64,000 bases of DNA from Schlesneria sp. (GCA_028291515.1 JAQGHU010000002.1:23058-87057); one strand, 5' to 3'; positions 45,748 to 54,780 are shown, counted from the stretch's first letter. A program made the numbers and translations. Notes: generated by a model from the letters alone, not told the origin.

Positions 45748-46905
45748 ATGTCAGAAAATGAAATCGAACGCCGCCGCGAAACTGTCACCCGCGCCCAAAC
45801 TCTGGTCGTAAAAGTCGGCACCAATGTGTTGTCCACAGACGACGATCAGTTGGATGCCGATCGCATCGCCTCGCTGGCTGAACAGTTGCATCTCATCTGC
45901 GCCACTGGACGAAAACTAGTTCTCGTCTCCAGTGGAGCCATTGGTGCCGGCATGGGATTGTTGGGCTTGAAGCAGCGCCCCAAGGATTTACCGCATCTGC
46001 AAGCCGCCGCGGCCACGGGGCAGGCACACCTGATTCACATCTATGACAAAGCGTTGCGGCCCTACGGATATCATGCTGCTCAGATCCTGCTGACGGCGAA
46101 TGATTTCAAGAATCGGTCGCGATATTTAAACGTCCGCAATACGCTGCGGACACTGGCAGAATACGGCGCGATTCCGATTGTGAATGAAAACGACACGATC
46201 AGCACCGAAGAGATCAAATTGGGTGATAACGATCGCCTGGCTGCGATGGTCGCTGGCCTGATTCAGGCGGACTTGTTGATCATTCTTTCGGTCGTAGATG
46301 GCTTGCTCACGGGTGATCCGACAGATCCGAACAGTCGCCGGCTGCCCCTAGTGGAGCGGTTCGACGATGAATTACTGAACCTGGTCGGCGCGTCGAAAAG
46401 TTCCCGCGGGACCGGCGGTATGAAGACCAAGCTGGAAGCTGTCCATACTGCGACGGCCGTCGGCGTGAATGTCATCATCGCGAACGGCAAGCGTCCGCAC
46501 GTTTTGAACGAGATCATGAACGGCGACGATATCGGCACGCTGTTTCTGGGCGAAGGAGACGGCCTGTCTGCGTGGAAGCGGTGGATTGGCTACACCATGC
46601 CACCGAAAGGTCGCTTCGTGCTCGATCATGGAGCCCGCCGCGCCGTCGAACAGCAGGGGAAATCGTTGCTGGCAGCGGGAATCGCGCGAGTCGAAGGCGA
46701 GTTTACGAAAGGCGAAGTTGTCTCGCTGGTGGATATTCAGTCCGGCGAAGAGTTCGCGCGTGGGCTGTCGAACTACGACTCGGCTGCGGCTCGCACGATC
46801 GCGGGACGGCGAACGGACGAAATTGTAAAGACACTTGGTTCGGTTCCGTACGACGAGGTGATCCATCGGGATAATCTGGTTGTAACGAGTTTGCCGAAGA
46901 ATTGA
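45748..46905 (+). CDS. proB: Glutamate 5-kinase
   Basis: ProB phosphorylates glutamate to glutamyl-5-phosphate, the first step of proline synthesis. The 385-residue protein has the amino-acid-kinase domain (VVKVGTN at 21-27, [30 protein letters not shown]) and a C-terminal PUA domain (about 280-370). It has the usual full length for the PUA form. It is divergent from purF; no proA is adjacent. Confidence 0.96.
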   Translation: MSENEIERRRETVTRAQTLVVKVGTNVLSTDDDQLDADRIASLAEQLHLICATGRKLVLVSSGAIGAGMGLLGLKQRPKDLPHLQAAAATGQAHLIHIYDKALRPYGYHAAQILLTANDFKNRSRYLNVRNTLRTLAEYGAIPIVNENDTISTEEIKLGDNDRLAAMVAGLIQADLLIILSVVDGLLTGDPTDPNSRRLPLVERFDDELLNLVGASKSSRGTGGMKTKLEAVHTATAVGVNVIIANGKRPHVLNEIMNGDDIGTLFLGEGDGLSAWKRWIGYTMPPKGRFVLDHGARRAVEQQGKSLLAAGIARVEGEFTKGEVVSLVDIQSGEEFARGLSNYDSAAARTIAGRRTDEIVKTLGSVPYDEVIHRDNLVVTSLPKN

Positions 46906-47084
46906 CGGCCGAATCGATTGTGGGTCGAAAGATCGTATCGACGACGCTACATCCGTGGTTTCCCGGTGTTTTGCGTGGGAGTGAATTCCGACCTAAAGTT
47001 TGGTCGTTGGAATCATCCACCACACGGTGAACGATTCAGACGACCCCACTTGCACCCCGCAATCTCAGACTGTGATGGACGACT

Positions 47085-47225
47085 ATGGACGAGTACATGC
47101 ACTTCTACAAGACGTTCCTGATGCGCTGCTGGAACGACATGGGCCCAGAAGAATACGTCTTTACGCTAGTGACTGTCGGCCTGGTCGGCTGGTTCATGAT
47201 GCGCCGCGCAGGCTCGATGACGTAA
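47085..47225 (+). CDS. Small membrane peptide, 46 residues
   Basis: A small frame starting ATG at 47085: MDEYMHFYKTFLMRCWNDMG, then a hydrophobic helix (YVFTLVTVGLVGWFMM) and a basic end. It has one predicted membrane segment. It is directly followed by a strong terminator at 47259, which supports its being a real gene of its own transcript. I recognise no family; a role in the adjacent respiratory complex is only a guess from location. Confidence 0.65.
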   Translation: MDEYMHFYKTFLMRCWNDMGPEEYVFTLVTVGLVGWFMMRRAGSMT

Positions 47226-47258
47226 CGTCCGCTGAGTTTGGCGACGACGCACCTATTG

Positions 47259-47294
47259 AAACCAGCCCGGCCAATTCTGACCGGGCTGGTTTTT
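47259..47294 (+). terminator. Rho-independent terminator after the 46-residue gene
   Basis: A 12-bp stem (AAACCAGCCCGG / CCGGGCTGGTTT) with a 10-base loop and TTTTT ending at 47294. It is 34 bases after the stop. It may also serve the convergent cytochrome gene, whose minus-strand reading also finds a short T-run. Confidence 0.92.
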
Positions 47295-47311
47295 GACGCG
47301 TCGCGACAGAG

Positions 47312-49192
47312 TCACTTGGTGTGCTGGGCATTTGGCGGCAGGTAATACTCACCAGCCATCCAATTTACGAGCAGGTCCAGTTCCTTTTCGGACAGACGCT
47401 TGTCGTCGAAGACCATCATCGTGTTCTTGTCGCCGTAGAAATCCGCGTGAGCTGGATCTCGCAGGAACGCCTTCAGCCAGTCGCGACCGGCGTAGCCAGT
47501 GAGAGTCGGATATCCGGCTCCGGCACCTTCGCTCAGCGGCGTACTCTCACCCGCGACTTTCATCGCATGGCAATCAACACAACTGGACGACAGCGTTCCT
47601 GACTTCAGTGTTCCCCCTTTGAAGATCTCTTTTCCCTCGGTGACCAGCTTCTCATCGAAGGTCCCCAAGTCCGTTCGTCCCCCTTGAGAGGTCAGGAACT
47701 CGACCAGTGCCTTCAGGCTTTCGGTATTCGCGGGATCAGTTAGGGCCTTTTGATTGTCCTTGCACCAACTTGACATTTCCCCTGTCAAAATCGCCTGGCC
47801 CTTCTCACCCGCATTTTCGAGCGGCTTGAAGGTCGAGTCGTAATCAGTGAGGACGCGGGTGATCCATTCTCGATTGCCGAAGTCTTTCAGGTCCGCGGCA
47901 GTCGCGGGTTCCGCAATGAGTTTCTTCTCCCCGTTTTCCTCAACGGTCTTCATGATCTTTTGTAGCGTTCCATCGTGTCCGTCATACCGATGGCAACTGG
48001 AGCAATGTCGAGCGAACAGACGGGGCCCTTGCGTCAAAGGGTCATTGACCAGCAGTTCTCGAGCCCCGTTCTGCGGAATCCCATCTCGTGCCGCGAGCAC
48101 CACGATGCGGTGCGCATCTCGCTCGGCGAAGGCCAACTTGGCCTGATGCGATTCGTTGTGATTGTCCTCGATGATTGTCATTCCAGTCAGCACAGCGACC
48201 GCGGCGAGTACCGCCACAAGGAATGCCCGATTGAAATAGTGCCCCCACTGAGATTTACCGACGAGCGGCATCAGCACCACAATGATCATCAACGCGGTCG
48301 GCACATAGATCGCCCCGAATGCCACGCCCATCTTGGAAATGGCAGGGAATTCGAGGAATCTGAACAGAAACAGGAAGTACCATTCCGGCCGCGCAGGAAA
48401 GTCTTCGCCTGCGTCAGCCGGAGCACTCAACTCTGCTGATCGCGTCAGTGTGAAGTACAACACCAGGCCCAGTGTGACCAGGCATCCCGCTGCATCGTAC
48501 AGCACTTGTTTTGGCCAGAACGTATCGACGGGCTTTCCCTCTGCCGAATGCGGGACGGTAATTCCGTGTCGTCGAAAGACGTAGACGTGCAGGGCCAGAA
48601 ACACCGTCAACAGAGCGGGTAACAGTCCCGCATGCAACGCAAAGAATCGAGTCAACGTGTGATGGCCGTAGGCAGAGCCCCCTTGAGCGATCTGTTGTAT
48701 TTGCTGTCCAATCAACGGAGTCGACCCCGCAATGTTCGTCGCGACCTTCGTGGCGTAGTATCCCTTCTGATCCCACGGTAGTAAGTAGCCCGTCAGTGAC
48801 AGCCCGATCACGATCTGCATCAGGACCAGGCCGAGCCAGAAATTCACTTCACGCGGTGCTCGATAAGCCCCGTCCCACACGATTTGCAGAAAGTGCAGGC
48901 CGAGCAAAATCATCATGGCTTGTGCAGCGAAGTGATGGATTCCGCGCACCAGCCAGCCGCACGACATCTGGTGCTGGATGTAATAGACACTTTCCCAGGC
49001 GGTCTGTGTGCTGGGACTGTACGCCGTCCATAGAGCGAAGCCGGTGATAACCTGCACGATGAACGTAAATGTCAGCATGCTGCCCGTGATGTATCGCCAC
49101 CGAGCGCCGCCCGGAATCGGTTCGTTCAAGGCTTCATGAACAAGCAGTTTGTAGCCCGTGCGATGATCGAGCCAGTTGAGAAGAGCCTTCAT
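47312..49192 (-). CDS. Cytochrome b (b6/subunit IV fused) with two C-terminal cytochrome c haem sites
   Basis: A 626-residue quinol-oxidising cytochrome b of a bc complex. Haem b ligands follow the b6 pattern: H86/H100 and H187/H202 (14 residues between the second pair), then the subunit IV-type PEWY motif (269-272) and further helices. The C-terminus adds a soluble region with two CxxCH sites, C397-C400-H401 (HCSSCH) and C538-C541-H542 (CVDCH), so a dihaem cytochrome c is fused. The ATG at 49192 was chosen; a TTG three bases upstream is in frame. Its ATG overlaps the Rieske TGA by one base. No separate cytochrome c1 gene is seen here, so this fusion may replace it. Confidence 0.95.
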   Translation of the reverse strand: MKALLNWLDHRTGYKLLVHEALNEPIPGGARWRYITGSMLTFTFIVQVITGFALWTAYSPSTQTAWESVYYIQHQMSCGWLVRGIHHFAAQAMMILLGLHFLQIVWDGAYRAPREVNFWLGLVLMQIVIGLSLTGYLLPWDQKGYYATKVATNIAGSTPLIGQQIQQIAQGGSAYGHHTLTRFFALHAGLLPALLTVFLALHVYVFRRHGITVPHSAEGKPVDTFWPKQVLYDAAGCLVTLGLVLYFTLTRSAELSAPADAGEDFPARPEWYFLFLFRFLEFPAISKMGVAFGAIYVPTALMIIVVLMPLVGKSQWGHYFNRAFLVAVLAAVAVLTGMTIIEDNHNESHQAKLAFAERDAHRIVVLAARDGIPQNGARELLVNDPLTQGPRLFARHCSSCHRYDGHDGTLQKIMKTVEENGEKKLIAEPATAADLKDFGNREWITRVLTDYDSTFKPLENAGEKGQAILTGEMSSWCKDNQKALTDPANTESLKALVEFLTSQGGRTDLGTFDEKLVTEGKEIFKGGTLKSGTLSSSCVDCHAMKVAGESTPLSEGAGAGYPTLTGYAGRDWLKAFLRDPAHADFYGDKNTMMVFDDKRLSEKELDLLVNWMAGEYYLPPNAQHTK

Positions 49193-49755
49193 CAAATCGC
49201 CTTCTTGTCTTTGGTAGCGGTCTGGAAGTTTTGATATTTCACCCAGACTTCGCCGTCTTTGACTTCGGCTTCCAGGCTGTCCATGTTGCGCGGCGGGGTC
49301 AGATTCTTGCGCTCTCCATCCAGTTCAAAGGCACTCTGGTGGCAGGGGCAGAAGAACTGCTTTTGGGCCGGCTGGTAATCGACCTTGCAGCCCAGATGCG
49401 TACAAGTGTCATTGAACGCCAGCACTTGCCCATTTGGCATCAACCGCAGGTAAATGCTGCCGATGACGCGATCTCGGTAGACCGTCCAGGCATCAACAAT
49501 GTCGGACTTCAAGACGACGCGGACCGGTGTACCGTCAGCGGGCAGGTCGCTGATGTCGCCTGCTCGCAACAAGTCGACTTCCGCTTCTTTTCGCTTGCGC
49601 AGGATCGGATCCATGAAGAACAAGGTGCCGGCAGCAACGGGTACTAGCCCGGCGATGCCACCCGCCAGCACGGCCAGCAGGCTGATGAAACCGCGACGCG
49701 GTGCCACTGAGCCATGAGGAACAACGGGGGGGGATTCAGACGACGGATTTGCCAT
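49192..49755 (-). CDS. Rieske iron-sulfur protein of the bc complex
   Basis: A 187-residue [2Fe-2S] Rieske protein. Cluster motifs are CTHLGC (C118, H120, C123) and CPCHQS (C136, C138, H139). The N-terminus (VAPRRGFISLLAVLAGG) has a twin-arginine-like RR with a membrane anchor helix, fitting Tat-dependent insertion. The ATG at 49755 was chosen; the frame runs to 49776. Its stop overlaps the cytochrome b-c start by one base (TGATG), so the two are coupled. Together they form the core of quinol:cytochrome c oxidoreduction. Confidence 0.95.
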   Translation of the reverse strand: MANPSSESPPVVPHGSVAPRRGFISLLAVLAGGIAGLVPVAAGTLFFMDPILRKRKEAEVDLLRAGDISDLPADGTPVRVVLKSDIVDAWTVYRDRVIGSIYLRLMPNGQVLAFNDTCTHLGCKVDYQPAQKQFFCPCHQSAFELDGERKNLTPPRNMDSLEAEVKDGEVWVKYQNFQTATKDKKAI

Positions 49756-49915
49756 GCAAGCGTCCTTCGTAAACACAACAAAATGCGGTTAATTCAAGTT
49801 GCGAAAAGGTCATCGAGGATCGGCTGGCTGAGCTTATTCAAATCAGCGGTGGGGTAAGCAAGCGGATGTCCGGCGGGAGGCATGTATCCATCTCAATCGA
49901 TTTGATATCAAATCG

Positions 49916-50929
49916 TCAAGGCTTCGCGACAGAACTCCGCAGGCTCAGAATCTTTTCCGTCATTGCTTTTCGAGCCTTCTCAATCGATTCCGAGAGCGGA
50001 CCCGGCAGTGTGGCACCCGCTGCCTGACGATGGCCGCCTCCCCCGAATTGCTCGGCAATCTGAGCCACATCTAAGCCTTCCGTGCGGCTGCGGAAGCTGA
50101 CTTTCACCTGCTTGCTCTGCATTTCAATCGCGATGAAGGCCCCGCGAGTTCCCGTGATCTTCAAGCACTCATTCACTAAGTCTTCGGTGTCGGACGAAAC
50201 TGCGCCCGTTTCTTCAAAGTCCGACCAGGGGATCGAGACGTAGGCCAGTTCGCCATCGCAGTCGAGCACCATGCGAGACAGAGCCCGGCCCACCAGATGC
50301 ATTCGAGCAATTGACGCTTGCTCGTAGAGTTCGCGGAAGATGGCGGCAGGGACTGCCCCGTATTCCATCAATCGCGCGATCCGCGTCATGGTCTGACTGG
50401 TCACTGCCGAAAAACGGAACCACCCCGTGTCGGTCGCGATCGCCGCAAATAAAGCGGTCGCTGCTTCTGCAGGGAGGTCGATCTTGAGGAACTGAGCGAG
50501 ATCAAAGATCAAAGACCCCGTCGCTTCGCATTTCACATCTTTGAATTCGGTCGCCCCCAGGTCATCCGCGCTCACATGGTGATCGATGACAACGCGCAGC
50601 GCCGGCGATTCCCGCATCGCCTTGCCGACATCGTTGAGCTGGATCCAGGAACTGGTATCGACGATGAAATGGACCTCCGCCGCGACGATGTCCGCGATGG
50701 TCGCTGTCACACCCAACTGCTTGACATCCTTCGTGGGGTCAAGAAAAAACAGATTGGCAGGCGTGGGCGAGTGATTAATAATCTGCACGCTCTTGCCCAG
50801 TGAACGTAGCAGGCTGGCCAACCCGATTTCGGACCCGATGGCATCAGCATCAGGACGAACGTGACTGGAAATGACGAACCGCTGATGCGCGTCGATAATT
50901 GGAAGCAGTGGTGCCCATTGAATGCTCAT
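49916..50929 (-). CDS. nrnA: DHH/DHHA1 phosphoesterase (NrnA-type)
   Basis: A 337-residue DHH-family enzyme. Motifs: SSHVRPDADAIGSE (D27, D29), FIVDTSSW, VIDHHVS (DHH) and C-terminal GGGGHRQAAG of DHHA1. The family includes bifunctional oligoribonuclease/pAp phosphatase NrnA, which degrades very short RNA and recycles pAp; it is the likely role here, since the length and motif order match. Some members act on c-di-AMP products. It lies alone in a gene-poor stretch. Confidence 0.92.
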   Translation of the reverse strand: MSIQWAPLLPIIDAHQRFVISSHVRPDADAIGSEIGLASLLRSLGKSVQIINHSPTPANLFFLDPTKDVKQLGVTATIADIVAAEVHFIVDTSSWIQLNDVGKAMRESPALRVVIDHHVSADDLGATEFKDVKCEATGSLIFDLAQFLKIDLPAEAATALFAAIATDTGWFRFSAVTSQTMTRIARLMEYGAVPAAIFRELYEQASIARMHLVGRALSRMVLDCDGELAYVSIPWSDFEETGAVSSDTEDLVNECLKITGTRGAFIAIEMQSKQVKVSFRSRTEGLDVAQIAEQFGGGGHRQAAGATLPGPLSESIEKARKAMTEKILSLRSSVAKP

Positions 50930-51067
50930 CGCAGCATCGTGGAATGGCGTTCCATAAAAAGCAAGGTTCCCCGCGAGCCTTTCGCGTCATCCCGTGTCAA
51001 ACTCCGGCAGGCGGCTCGTTCATTCGAAGCCTCATCCGCGAAATTCAGCCCCTGATCATTCAACGGG

Positions 51068-51097
51068 TTGATTCGCTCGTGGATTGCCGCTTAGAAT
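51068..51097 (+). promoter_or_regulatory. Promoter for tRNA-Ala
   Basis: TTGATT (51068-51073), an 18-base spacer and TAGAAT (51092-51097), about 38 bases ahead of the tRNA. Spacing and boxes fit a sigma-70 type promoter. Confidence 0.55.
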
Positions 51098-51134
51098 GCT
51101 CCCGCTATGGGGATCTTGCCAAGATTTCCAACTC

Positions 51135-51207
51135 GGGGCGGTAGCTCAGTTGGGAGAGCGCTGCGTTCGCAATGCAGAGGTCGGGGGTTCAACTCCCCTC
51201 CGCTCCA
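51135..51207 (+). tRNA. tRNA-Ala (CGC)
   Basis: A 73-base cloverleaf: acceptor GGGGCGG with CCGCTCC (one G-U pair), D-arm TAGCTCAGTTGGGAGAG, anticodon loop TTCGCAA (anticodon CGC), T-loop TTCAACT and discriminator A. CCA is not encoded. It reads GCG. Confidence 0.93.
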
Positions 51208-51497
51208 TTCGCCAGAAGGCGAATCGAGCAGGTGAATTGAGAAAGTGGAAACGGGCAAGAGTTCATCACCACTTTCTTAATTCTCCTGCGGTCTACTTTC
51301 TACTCACTACTTTCCTCTCGCGTTTGCGATATTGAGTGAAGCTACTGAGTTGCCGCCTCTCTCCCAATCTCTTGGATGACCAAGCTGGGTTCAGGTTCAC
51401 CCGTGGCGCTTGATTTCCTGTGAAGCTGGGCAGATATTGGCGGCGCTGGCCTTAGGAGATCGCACCACAGTAGCCGACTGTTAGGGGGTTCGGATCA
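51208..51497. other. Spacer after tRNA-Ala
   Basis: About 290 bases with no gene; I see no integrase or attachment-site repeat of the tRNA end. Confidence 0.5.
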
Positions 51498-51782
51498 ATG
51501 GCGAAGAAGAAAGCCACGGGAGGGCTCGGAGAAGGAGCACGAATCCGTGTTAAGCCGGGAGTCGTTTCCCCGGATTTTCCGGATGTCTCGTTTGCTGGCT
51601 GGACCGGAAGCGTGCTCGAAACTTCTGGCAAGCCACCCGCGCAAAAGTTTGTCGTCGAGTGGGATGCCGCGACGGTCACTGGAATGCCAGGGGACTACGT
51701 TTCGCGGTGCGAAGCTCAGATGCTCATGCACACGATGGCATGCCTGGGGAGCGAAGATCTGGAACTGCCGGTCGCGGAGTAG
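51498..51782 (+). CDS. Small SH3-like hypothetical protein
   Basis: A 94-residue protein with a lysine-rich start (MAKKKATGG), then RIRVKPGVVSPDFPDVSFAGWTGSV and FVVEWDAATVTGMPGDYVSRCEAQ. The beta-rich pattern with a central GWTG and EWD resembles small SH3-like/KOW-type barrels seen in planctomycetes. The start ATG has a GGGGG-rich upstream region. No function is known. Confidence 0.7.
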   Translation: MAKKKATGGLGEGARIRVKPGVVSPDFPDVSFAGWTGSVLETSGKPPAQKFVVEWDAATVTGMPGDYVSRCEAQMLMHTMACLGSEDLELPVAE

Positions 51783-51831
51783 ATCTCGCTGTGTTTTGGG
51801 AACCAGTCGCGGATGTGCGACTGGGGCAAGC

Positions 51832-52083
51832 TTAGTGATGCTTCGGCAATGCGATGGAATACAGCATCGTCACCGAACCGATCGACAGTAGCGTAAACGC
51901 AGCCCAGTCAGGCGGATCGATAATTGGCCGCGTTTCCTTGTTCACGACTTGCTTGGCCAGCATTCCACGGATACCGGGATCGCGATCCTCGGGTTGGAAC
52001 ATGACCAGCTTGTCAATCGCGAGAAACGACAGTCCCCACAGTCCGACAAACAGGCCGGCGGCAAAGCAGGCAGAACGCAGCAT
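51832..52083 (-). CDS. Small membrane protein
   Basis: An 83-residue protein with two predicted membrane helices (MLRSACFAAGLFVGLWGLSF and AAFTLLSIGSVTMLYSIAL) around a charged loop (PEDRDPGIRGMLAKQVV). It has no recognised family. It is convergent with the SH3-like gene (49-base gap). Confidence 0.65.
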   Translation of the reverse strand: MLRSACFAAGLFVGLWGLSFLAIDKLVMFQPEDRDPGIRGMLAKQVVNKETRPIIDPPDWAAFTLLSIGSVTMLYSIALPKHH

Positions 52084-52397
52084 CTTCTCGATCCCCGGTG
52101 ACCATCAACGAATCTGCTGTCTTATCGTCCCCTACCAAAACTGACTTGACGCTCGAAACCGGCAAAGCCCGCCGTCGTCACGACATCGAGCGGATTGCTC
52201 CGTTCGTGCCGAATTCAGGGATTGCAAACTCTCAGTTGCAGGAATTTCGTGAACCAGAACGGACGTTGATGCGTCCGTTAATTCGGTCCTGAATGAAGAA
52301 TTGGCCAGACTTTGACGATCGTCAGGTCTGTCTCAGCTTCCCTTGCCATCTCCGCAGACGTTGCTATATTGCTCGATTGCAGTTAGGTCCAGATTTC
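52084..52397. other. Spacer with tRNA-cluster promoter
   Basis: About 310 bases before the tRNA cluster. Its distal end holds the promoter at 52343-52370; the rest has no gene (frame 52098-52292 looks like a shadow). Confidence 0.5.
52343..52370 (+). promoter_or_regulatory. Promoter for the tRNA-tuf cluster
   Basis: TTGCCA (52343-52348), a 16-base spacer and TATATT (52365-52370), about 27 bases ahead of tRNA-Thr. This is the likely start of the tRNA-tuf transcript. Confidence 0.6.
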
Positions 52398-52469
52398 GCT
52401 AGCGTAGCTCAACGGTAGAGTTCCGGTTTTGTAAACCGGCGGTTGTCGGTTCAAGTCCGACCGCTAGCT
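52398..52469 (+). tRNA. tRNA-Thr (TGT)
   Basis: A 72-base cloverleaf with acceptor GCTAGCG/CGCTAGC, anticodon loop TTTGTAA (anticodon TGT), T-arm GTCGG/CCGAC and discriminator T. It is the first of four clustered tRNAs before tuf, matching E. coli thrU in place and anticodon. Confidence 0.95.
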
Positions 52470-52542
52470 CTTGTCGATGAATGGTTTGCGTCAATATAGT
52501 TCGAATGATCTAGGCGGGGGAAACCTCGTTCAGTGGACGTTG

Positions 52543-52624
52543 GGCGGGATACCCGAGTGGCCAAAGGGGCCAGACTGTAAATCTGGTGGCAATGCCTTCG
52601 CAGGTTCGAATCCTGCTCCCGCCA
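52543..52624 (+). tRNA. tRNA-Tyr (GTA)
   Basis: An 82-base tRNA with the long variable arm of the Tyr class, acceptor GGCGGGA/TCCCGCC, anticodon loop CTGTAAA (anticodon GTA) and discriminator A. It corresponds to E. coli tyrU by position. Confidence 0.95.
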
Positions 52625-52646
52625 TTGTCGTGAAAATGTTCGGTTT

Positions 52647-52717
52647 GCGGGTGTAGCTCAATGGTAGAGTTCCAGCCTTCCAAGCTGGCCACGTGGGTTC
52701 GATTCCCATCACCCGCT
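52647..52717 (+). tRNA. tRNA-Gly (TCC)
   Basis: A 71-base cloverleaf with acceptor GCGGGTG/CACCCGC, anticodon loop CTTCCAA (anticodon TCC) and discriminator T. It corresponds to E. coli glyT by position. Confidence 0.95.
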
Positions 52718-52980
52718 CTTGCCTCGCAAGAGTGATGCAGCAGCGATTCATGATATTGGATTGTTGCCGTGAGTTTTTGTGTGGCGAAATGGGTAATGTC
52801 GGAGAGCGGCGGTTAACTTGGGCAGGCTCGGCGCCTCGGTGAAAACTGCTTGATGAGCGTGAATTGATCCGCTGTGGGTGCGGGGCGCTCGGATTGTCGT
52901 CACTACGCAATGCCGTAGGGTTGACAAGCGAAACGCCATCGCCCATTCTTTGCGGATTCGCGACTTCCATCGGCTGCCCT

Positions 52981-53053
52981 GCTGCTGTAGCTCAGTTGGT
53001 AGAGTGCGTCCTTGGTAAGGACGAGGTCAAGGGTTCGAATCCCTTCAGCAGCT
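52981..53053 (+). tRNA. tRNA-Thr (GGT)
   Basis: A 73-base cloverleaf with acceptor GCTGCTG/CAGCAGC, anticodon loop TTGGTAA (anticodon GGT) and discriminator T. It is 118 bases ahead of tuf and corresponds to E. coli thrT. The 263 bases before it (52718-52980) hold no gene that I see. Confidence 0.95.
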
Positions 53054-53170
53054 CTTGCGGTCTCGGTTCTGTGTTGCGTCGGGGTTGGGGTGTTCCCGCC
53101 TGTTTGTATAGTGAAGTCGTACCATTGGGTTGGTGGGTTTCTAGATAAGAGAAGCGAGGTTAGGGATCAA

Positions 53171-54367
53171 ATGGCGAAGGAATTGTTTCAGCGCACCAAG
53201 CCGCACGTCAACGTAGGAACGATTGGCCACATCGACCACGGCAAGACCACAACAACGGCGGCGATTCTCGCCGTACAGACCGCCAAGGGTCTGGCAAAAT
53301 TCAAGAGCTATGCTGATATCGCAAAGGGCGGAACGGTTCGCGATGAAACCAAAACGGTGACCATCGCTGTGAGCCACGTCGAATACGAGACAGCATCTCG
53401 TCACTACGCTCACATCGACTGCCCCGGCCACGCAGATTATATCAAGAATATGATCACCGGTGCTGCCCAGATGGACGGCGCGATCCTGGTTGTGTCGGCC
53501 GCCGACGGTCCGATGCCACAAACCCGCGAGCACATTCTGCTCGCCAAGCAGGTGAACGTGCCTGCTCTGGTTTGCTTCCTGAACAAGTGTGACCTGGTCG
53601 ACGACGAAGAGTTGCTCGAACTGGTCGAAATGGAAATTCGCGACTTGCTGAACAAGTACGAATTCCCTGGCGACGACATCACCATCGTTCGCGGCAATGC
53701 CAAGGGTGCGTTGGATAATCCATCCGATCCTAAGTTCAACGAGTGCATCGGCAAGCTGATGGATGCTCTGGACAAGGATATCCCTGAGCCAGCTCGCGAA
53801 ACTGACAAGCCAATGCTGATGGCGATCGAAGACGTGTTCTCGATCGAAGGCCGCGGGACCGTGGTCACCGGCCGTATCGAGCAAGGCGTGCTTAAGGTTG
53901 GCGATAAGGTTCAACTGCTCGGTCTGGCTGATCCTAAGGAATCGGTTTGTACCGGTGTTGAAATGTTCCAGAAGACTCTCGATCAGGGTATTGCTGGCGA
54001 TAACGTCGGCGTGCTGCTGCGTGGTCTGAAGAAGGAAGATGTTCAGCGAGGTCAAGTTCTGGCGAAGCCAGGTTCGATCACCCCGCACACCAAATTCGAA
54101 GCTCAGGTTTATATTCTGAGCAAAGAAGAAGGTGGACGTCACACGCCGTTCTTCAGTGGCTATCGTCCTCAGTTCTACTTCCGCACAACGGACGTGACCG
54201 GCGAAGCGAATCTGCTCGATGGTGCTGAAATGTGCATGCCAGGCGATAACGTCAAGTTGTCGGTCACTCTCGGCAAGCCAATCGCCATGACTGAAAATGT
54301 CCGCTTCGCTATCCGCGAAGGTGGCAAGACGGTCGGGTCGGGCGTCGTTGTGAAGATTCTTGAGTAG
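53171..54367 (+). CDS. tuf: Elongation factor Tu
   Basis: EF-Tu brings aminoacyl-tRNA to the ribosome with GTP. The 398-residue protein has GHIDHGKT (19-26), DCPGH (83-87) and NKCD, and the C-terminal barrel domains with FRTTDVTG and [16 protein letters not shown]. It starts at ATG 53171, the family start; the frame begins much earlier at 53012. Switch I is unusual: residues 60-70 read [11 protein letters not shown] where nearly all bacteria have the ARGITINTSHV type. From memory other planctomycetes share this change. It sits after four tRNAs and before rpmG. Confidence 0.98.
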   Translation: MAKELFQRTKPHVNVGTIGHIDHGKTTTTAAILAVQTAKGLAKFKSYADIAKGGTVRDETKTVTIAVSHVEYETASRHYAHIDCPGHADYIKNMITGAAQMDGAILVVSAADGPMPQTREHILLAKQVNVPALVCFLNKCDLVDDEELLELVEMEIRDLLNKYEFPGDDITIVRGNAKGALDNPSDPKFNECIGKLMDALDKDIPEPARETDKPMLMAIEDVFSIEGRGTVVTGRIEQGVLKVGDKVQLLGLADPKESVCTGVEMFQKTLDQGIAGDNVGVLLRGLKKEDVQRGQVLAKPGSITPHTKFEAQVYILSKEEGGRHTPFFSGYRPQFYFRTTDVTGEANLLDGAEMCMPGDNVKLSVTLGKPIAMTENVRFAIREGGKTVGSGVVVKILE

Positions 54368-54383
54368 TCTCCGTATCGGTACC

Positions 54384-54409
54384 GACCGCAGAAGACCTCT
54401 TCTGCGGTC
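54384..54409 (+). terminator. Hairpin between tuf and rpmG
   Basis: A perfect 12-bp inverted repeat GACCGCAGAAGA / TCTTCTGCGGTC with only two loop bases, 17 bases after the tuf stop. No T-run follows, so it may attenuate or be a processing site rather than a full terminator. Confidence 0.55.
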
Positions 54410-54462
54410 GTGCTGCTGTTCGCGTTGCTGGTTGATGGGCTTGAGATAGTAAGGATAGACTG

Positions 54463-54618
54463 ATGGCGCGCGAGTTTGTTTGGCTGGAATGTATGGAAAC
54501 AGGTCTGAGGAACTATCGCGTCAATAAAGAAACGCGAGGGACTGAGCGCCTCGAGCTGAAGAAGTACAACAAAAAGCTGCGGAAGCACACGGCGCACAAA
54601 GAATCACGTAAGAAGTGA
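54463..54618 (+). CDS. rpmG: 50S ribosomal protein L33
   Basis: A 51-residue L33: MAREFVWLECMETGLRNY, RVNKETRGTERLELKKYN and KHTAHKESRKK. The zinc-binding CxxC pairs of the C+ form are absent (only C10 remains), so it is the zinc-free type. AAGGAT lies six bases before the ATG. It lies between tuf and tRNA-Trp, the common bacterial order. Confidence 0.95.
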   Translation: MAREFVWLECMETGLRNYRVNKETRGTERLELKKYNKKLRKHTAHKESRKK

Positions 54619-54649
54619 TTCGGGCGGCGTGGCTCGTACGTAAACACGA

Positions 54650-54722
54650 ACGGGCGTAGCTCAATTGGCAGAGCACTGGATTCCAAATCCAGGGGTTGGG
54701 GGTTCGACTCCCTCCGCCCGTG
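54650..54722 (+). tRNA. tRNA-Trp (CCA)
   Basis: A 73-base cloverleaf: acceptor ACGGGCG/CGCCCGT, anticodon loop TTCCAAA (anticodon CCA), T-loop TTCGACT and discriminator G as usual for tRNA-Trp. It sits between rpmG and secE, a widespread order. Confidence 0.95.
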
Positions 54723-54780
54723 TTTCAAAGTGGCTTTGGCGTCTTGGCTCACGCATTCTGCAGCAACTAAGGTTTTTACG

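Noticed and set aside
51135..51497. tRNA-Ala as integration site of a mobile element
   Set aside because: No integrase gene and no repeat of the tRNA 3' end downstream.
53141..54142. 333-codon minus-strand frame over tuf
   Set aside because: Antisense shadow of EF-Tu.
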